A model generated the notes under the pieces. The model saw only the letters and a list, made by a program, of their open reading frames with translations. It had not been told where the DNA came from and searched no databases. Position numbers and translations under genes: made by a program. A DNA stretch of 33,537 nt from Methanolobus sp. UBA32 (GTDB lineage Archaea; Halobacteriota; Methanosarcinia; Methanosarcinales; Methanosarcinaceae): assembly GCA_002507205.1 (NCBI GenBank), contig DAZF01000058.1, forward strand, positions 1 through 33,537, read 5' to 3'. Positions 32,676-33,537 of this stretch are shown one piece after another; position 1 is the stretch's first letter; every line of letters starts with the position of its first letter.

Positions 32676-32687
32676 CATATATAAAAG
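32676..32687 (-). promoter_or_regulatory. TATA box of the polyprenol-kinase-like gene
   Basis: The minus strand reads CTTTTATATATG across this site, a near-consensus archaeal TATA box about 28 bases upstream of the start codon at 32654. The rest of 32688-32880 contains no feature that I can support. Confidence 0.55.
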
Positions 32688-32888
32688 AGTTCAATGTTAC
32701 ATGGGGAGTGGCAGGTGTGTCATAAAGTTCAAAATCAAATCGTATACTTATGATTCCACAATATTTTGAGATGTTTATCCGATTATACATGATTCGCTGT
32801 TTGTACATTTAAGTGCCGCTTACTACGCTTTTTTGATGTACGGCTGTCGGTCCGTGGATATTTGCGGGAGAAAATCTATTCCGGAAAA

Positions 32889-32903
32889 TGCATGGATATA
32901 TAA
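32889..32903 (+). promoter_or_regulatory. TATA box of the J-domain gene
   Basis: GGATATATAAAGG is a near-consensus TATA box. It predicts transcription start near 32922 and a short leader of about 30 bases before the ATG at 32952. Confidence 0.55.
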
Positions 32904-32951
32904 AGGAGCATGGACTAGTGGAGACTCCAAACACGAAAAAGAGTGAATAAA

Positions 32952-33485
32952 ATGCTTAAAATAAAAGGACATGAAATTGGTTCAGTAGTTGTTAAGGGTG
33001 CCAGTAACAGAAGGGCCATACAATTTCAGAATAATATTATTACGATTCTAAGAAAGATCGGTGTTAACGAAAATGACATTGATATCCCTCTTGAGCGCCT
33101 TGCAATGAAAAAGGTTAAAGCTTCTGCAACCTGGTGGCTAGGGGACGATAGGATGCATTACAGCCATAATATGCAAAAGAATTACGTAGAAAACCTCTAT
33201 GTCCTGTCCAGGGTAATTGATATCGAAGCAAACAGGGTTCTTTCAGGGGACATTACAATAGCTGATTTCATTTCAGAGTTCAAAGAGGATAAAGACGTTC
33301 ATCAGAAACGTCAGGAAGCAAGAGAATTCTTTGGCTGTGACCACGATGAGACCGATTTTACAGTAATCAATGAAAAGTACAAGATGCTGTCAAAAGAGTT
33401 GCATCCGGACAAGCCAACCGGAGACCTTGAAAAATTCAAAGAGCTAAACGTTGCACACAAGATACTGAAGAGAGAATTGACATAA
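32952..33485 (+). CDS. J-domain (DnaJ-like) protein with novel N-terminal region
   Basis: A 177-aa protein. The C-terminal 55 residues form a J domain: AREFFGCDHDETDFTVINEKY, then KELHPDKPTGDLEKFKELN, with the HPD tripeptide (151-153) needed to stimulate Hsp70 ATPase. No Gly/Phe region, zinc fingers or DnaJ C-terminal domain are present, so it is a class C co-chaperone. The first 110 residues, with ASATWWLGDDRMHYSHN and NYVENLYVLSRVI, belong to no family that I recognise and may bind a client. The ATG at 32952 has GAGTGA 5 bases upstream; a GTG at 32943 is an alternative. No dnaK gene is in the window. Confidence 0.8.
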   Translation: MLKIKGHEIGSVVVKGASNRRAIQFQNNIITILRKIGVNENDIDIPLERLAMKKVKASATWWLGDDRMHYSHNMQKNYVENLYVLSRVIDIEANRVLSGDITIADFISEFKEDKDVHQKRQEAREFFGCDHDETDFTVINEKYKMLSKELHPDKPTGDLEKFKELNVAHKILKRELT

Positions 33486-33537
33486 TCTCACTTCAATCTA
33501 ATATATTAAAATCCAGATGTGATAGTTTCAATAATTT

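Overview
The window comes from a methylotrophic, cytochrome-containing methanogen of the Methanosarcinaceae type (Methanosarcina, Methanolobus or Methanococcoides-like; genus not decidable from this sequence). Reasons: mer is directly followed by fpoF, a trimethylamine-type corrinoid protein gene is present, there is a five-haem c-type cytochrome with an archaeal PGF sorting tail, and there are archaeal markers such as NadM, archaeal riboflavin reductase, TATA-box promoters and the Fap7-type kinase. No insertion sequence, prophage or CRISPR array was seen. Genes are tightly packed and almost all belong to recognisable families.

Layout. 1-2.1 kb: ino1 (inositol-phosphate synthase) and a DUF429 gene. 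2.1-6.74 kb, minus strand: a redox operon. Read 5' to 3' it holds a 33-aa leader ORF, two Cys-rich DUF2180 proteins, an AhpD-like protein, a pentahaem cytochrome c with a PGF-CTERM-like anchor, a 7Fe-type ferredoxin, an Isf-type iron-sulfur flavoprotein, an FNR-like FAD/NAD(P) reductase and the flavoprotein AfpA. 7.0-9.6 kb, plus strand: mer, fpoF and nadM. 9.6-10.9 kb, minus: a CopZ-N-like Fe-S/Zn protein and a PhzF-family enzyme. 11.3-12.3 kb, plus: a solitary MttC-like corrinoid protein and a small unknown gene. 12.4-18.5 kb, minus: cysS behind tRNA-Cys(GCA), a Fap7/AK6-type kinase and the tryptophan genes in the order trpD-trpF-trpE-trpG. 18.75-21.6 kb, plus: an iron operon of feoB, an 8-Cys zinc-ribbon gene and a DtxR/FeoA fusion regulator. 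21.6-27.5 kb: cobyric acid synthase (minus) diverging from cbiT-cbiL-cbiF-cbiG(N)-cbiG(C)-cbiH-cbiC. 27.5-32.7 kb, minus: ccdA and a thioredoxin-like gene, the riboflavin reductase, a quadruple-CBS protein, a universal stress protein, an amidohydrolase and a polyprenol/diacylglycerol kinase-like membrane protein. 32.95-33.5 kb, plus: a J-domain protein.

How the genes fit together. Mer and FpoF belong to the methyl-oxidation branch of methylotrophic methanogenesis (methylene-H4MPT and F420H2 oxidation). The anaerobic cobalamin genes supply the corrinoid needed by MttC-type proteins. The CcdA/thioredoxin pair is a plausible source of reductant for haem attachment to the pentahaem cytochrome. 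The redox operon could form a chain between a cytoplasmic ferredoxin/flavoprotein pool and a cell-surface cytochrome.

The most interesting points are the redox operon, with its leader ORF and an inverted repeat around its likely TATA box; the iron regulator, which keeps the primary metal site but has Arg in place of the ancillary-site histidines and a degenerate DNA-binding region, next to DtxR-box-like repeats at feoB; the split cbiG, whose N-terminal half appears to start at an ATA codon; and the corrinoid protein without an adjacent methyltransferase.
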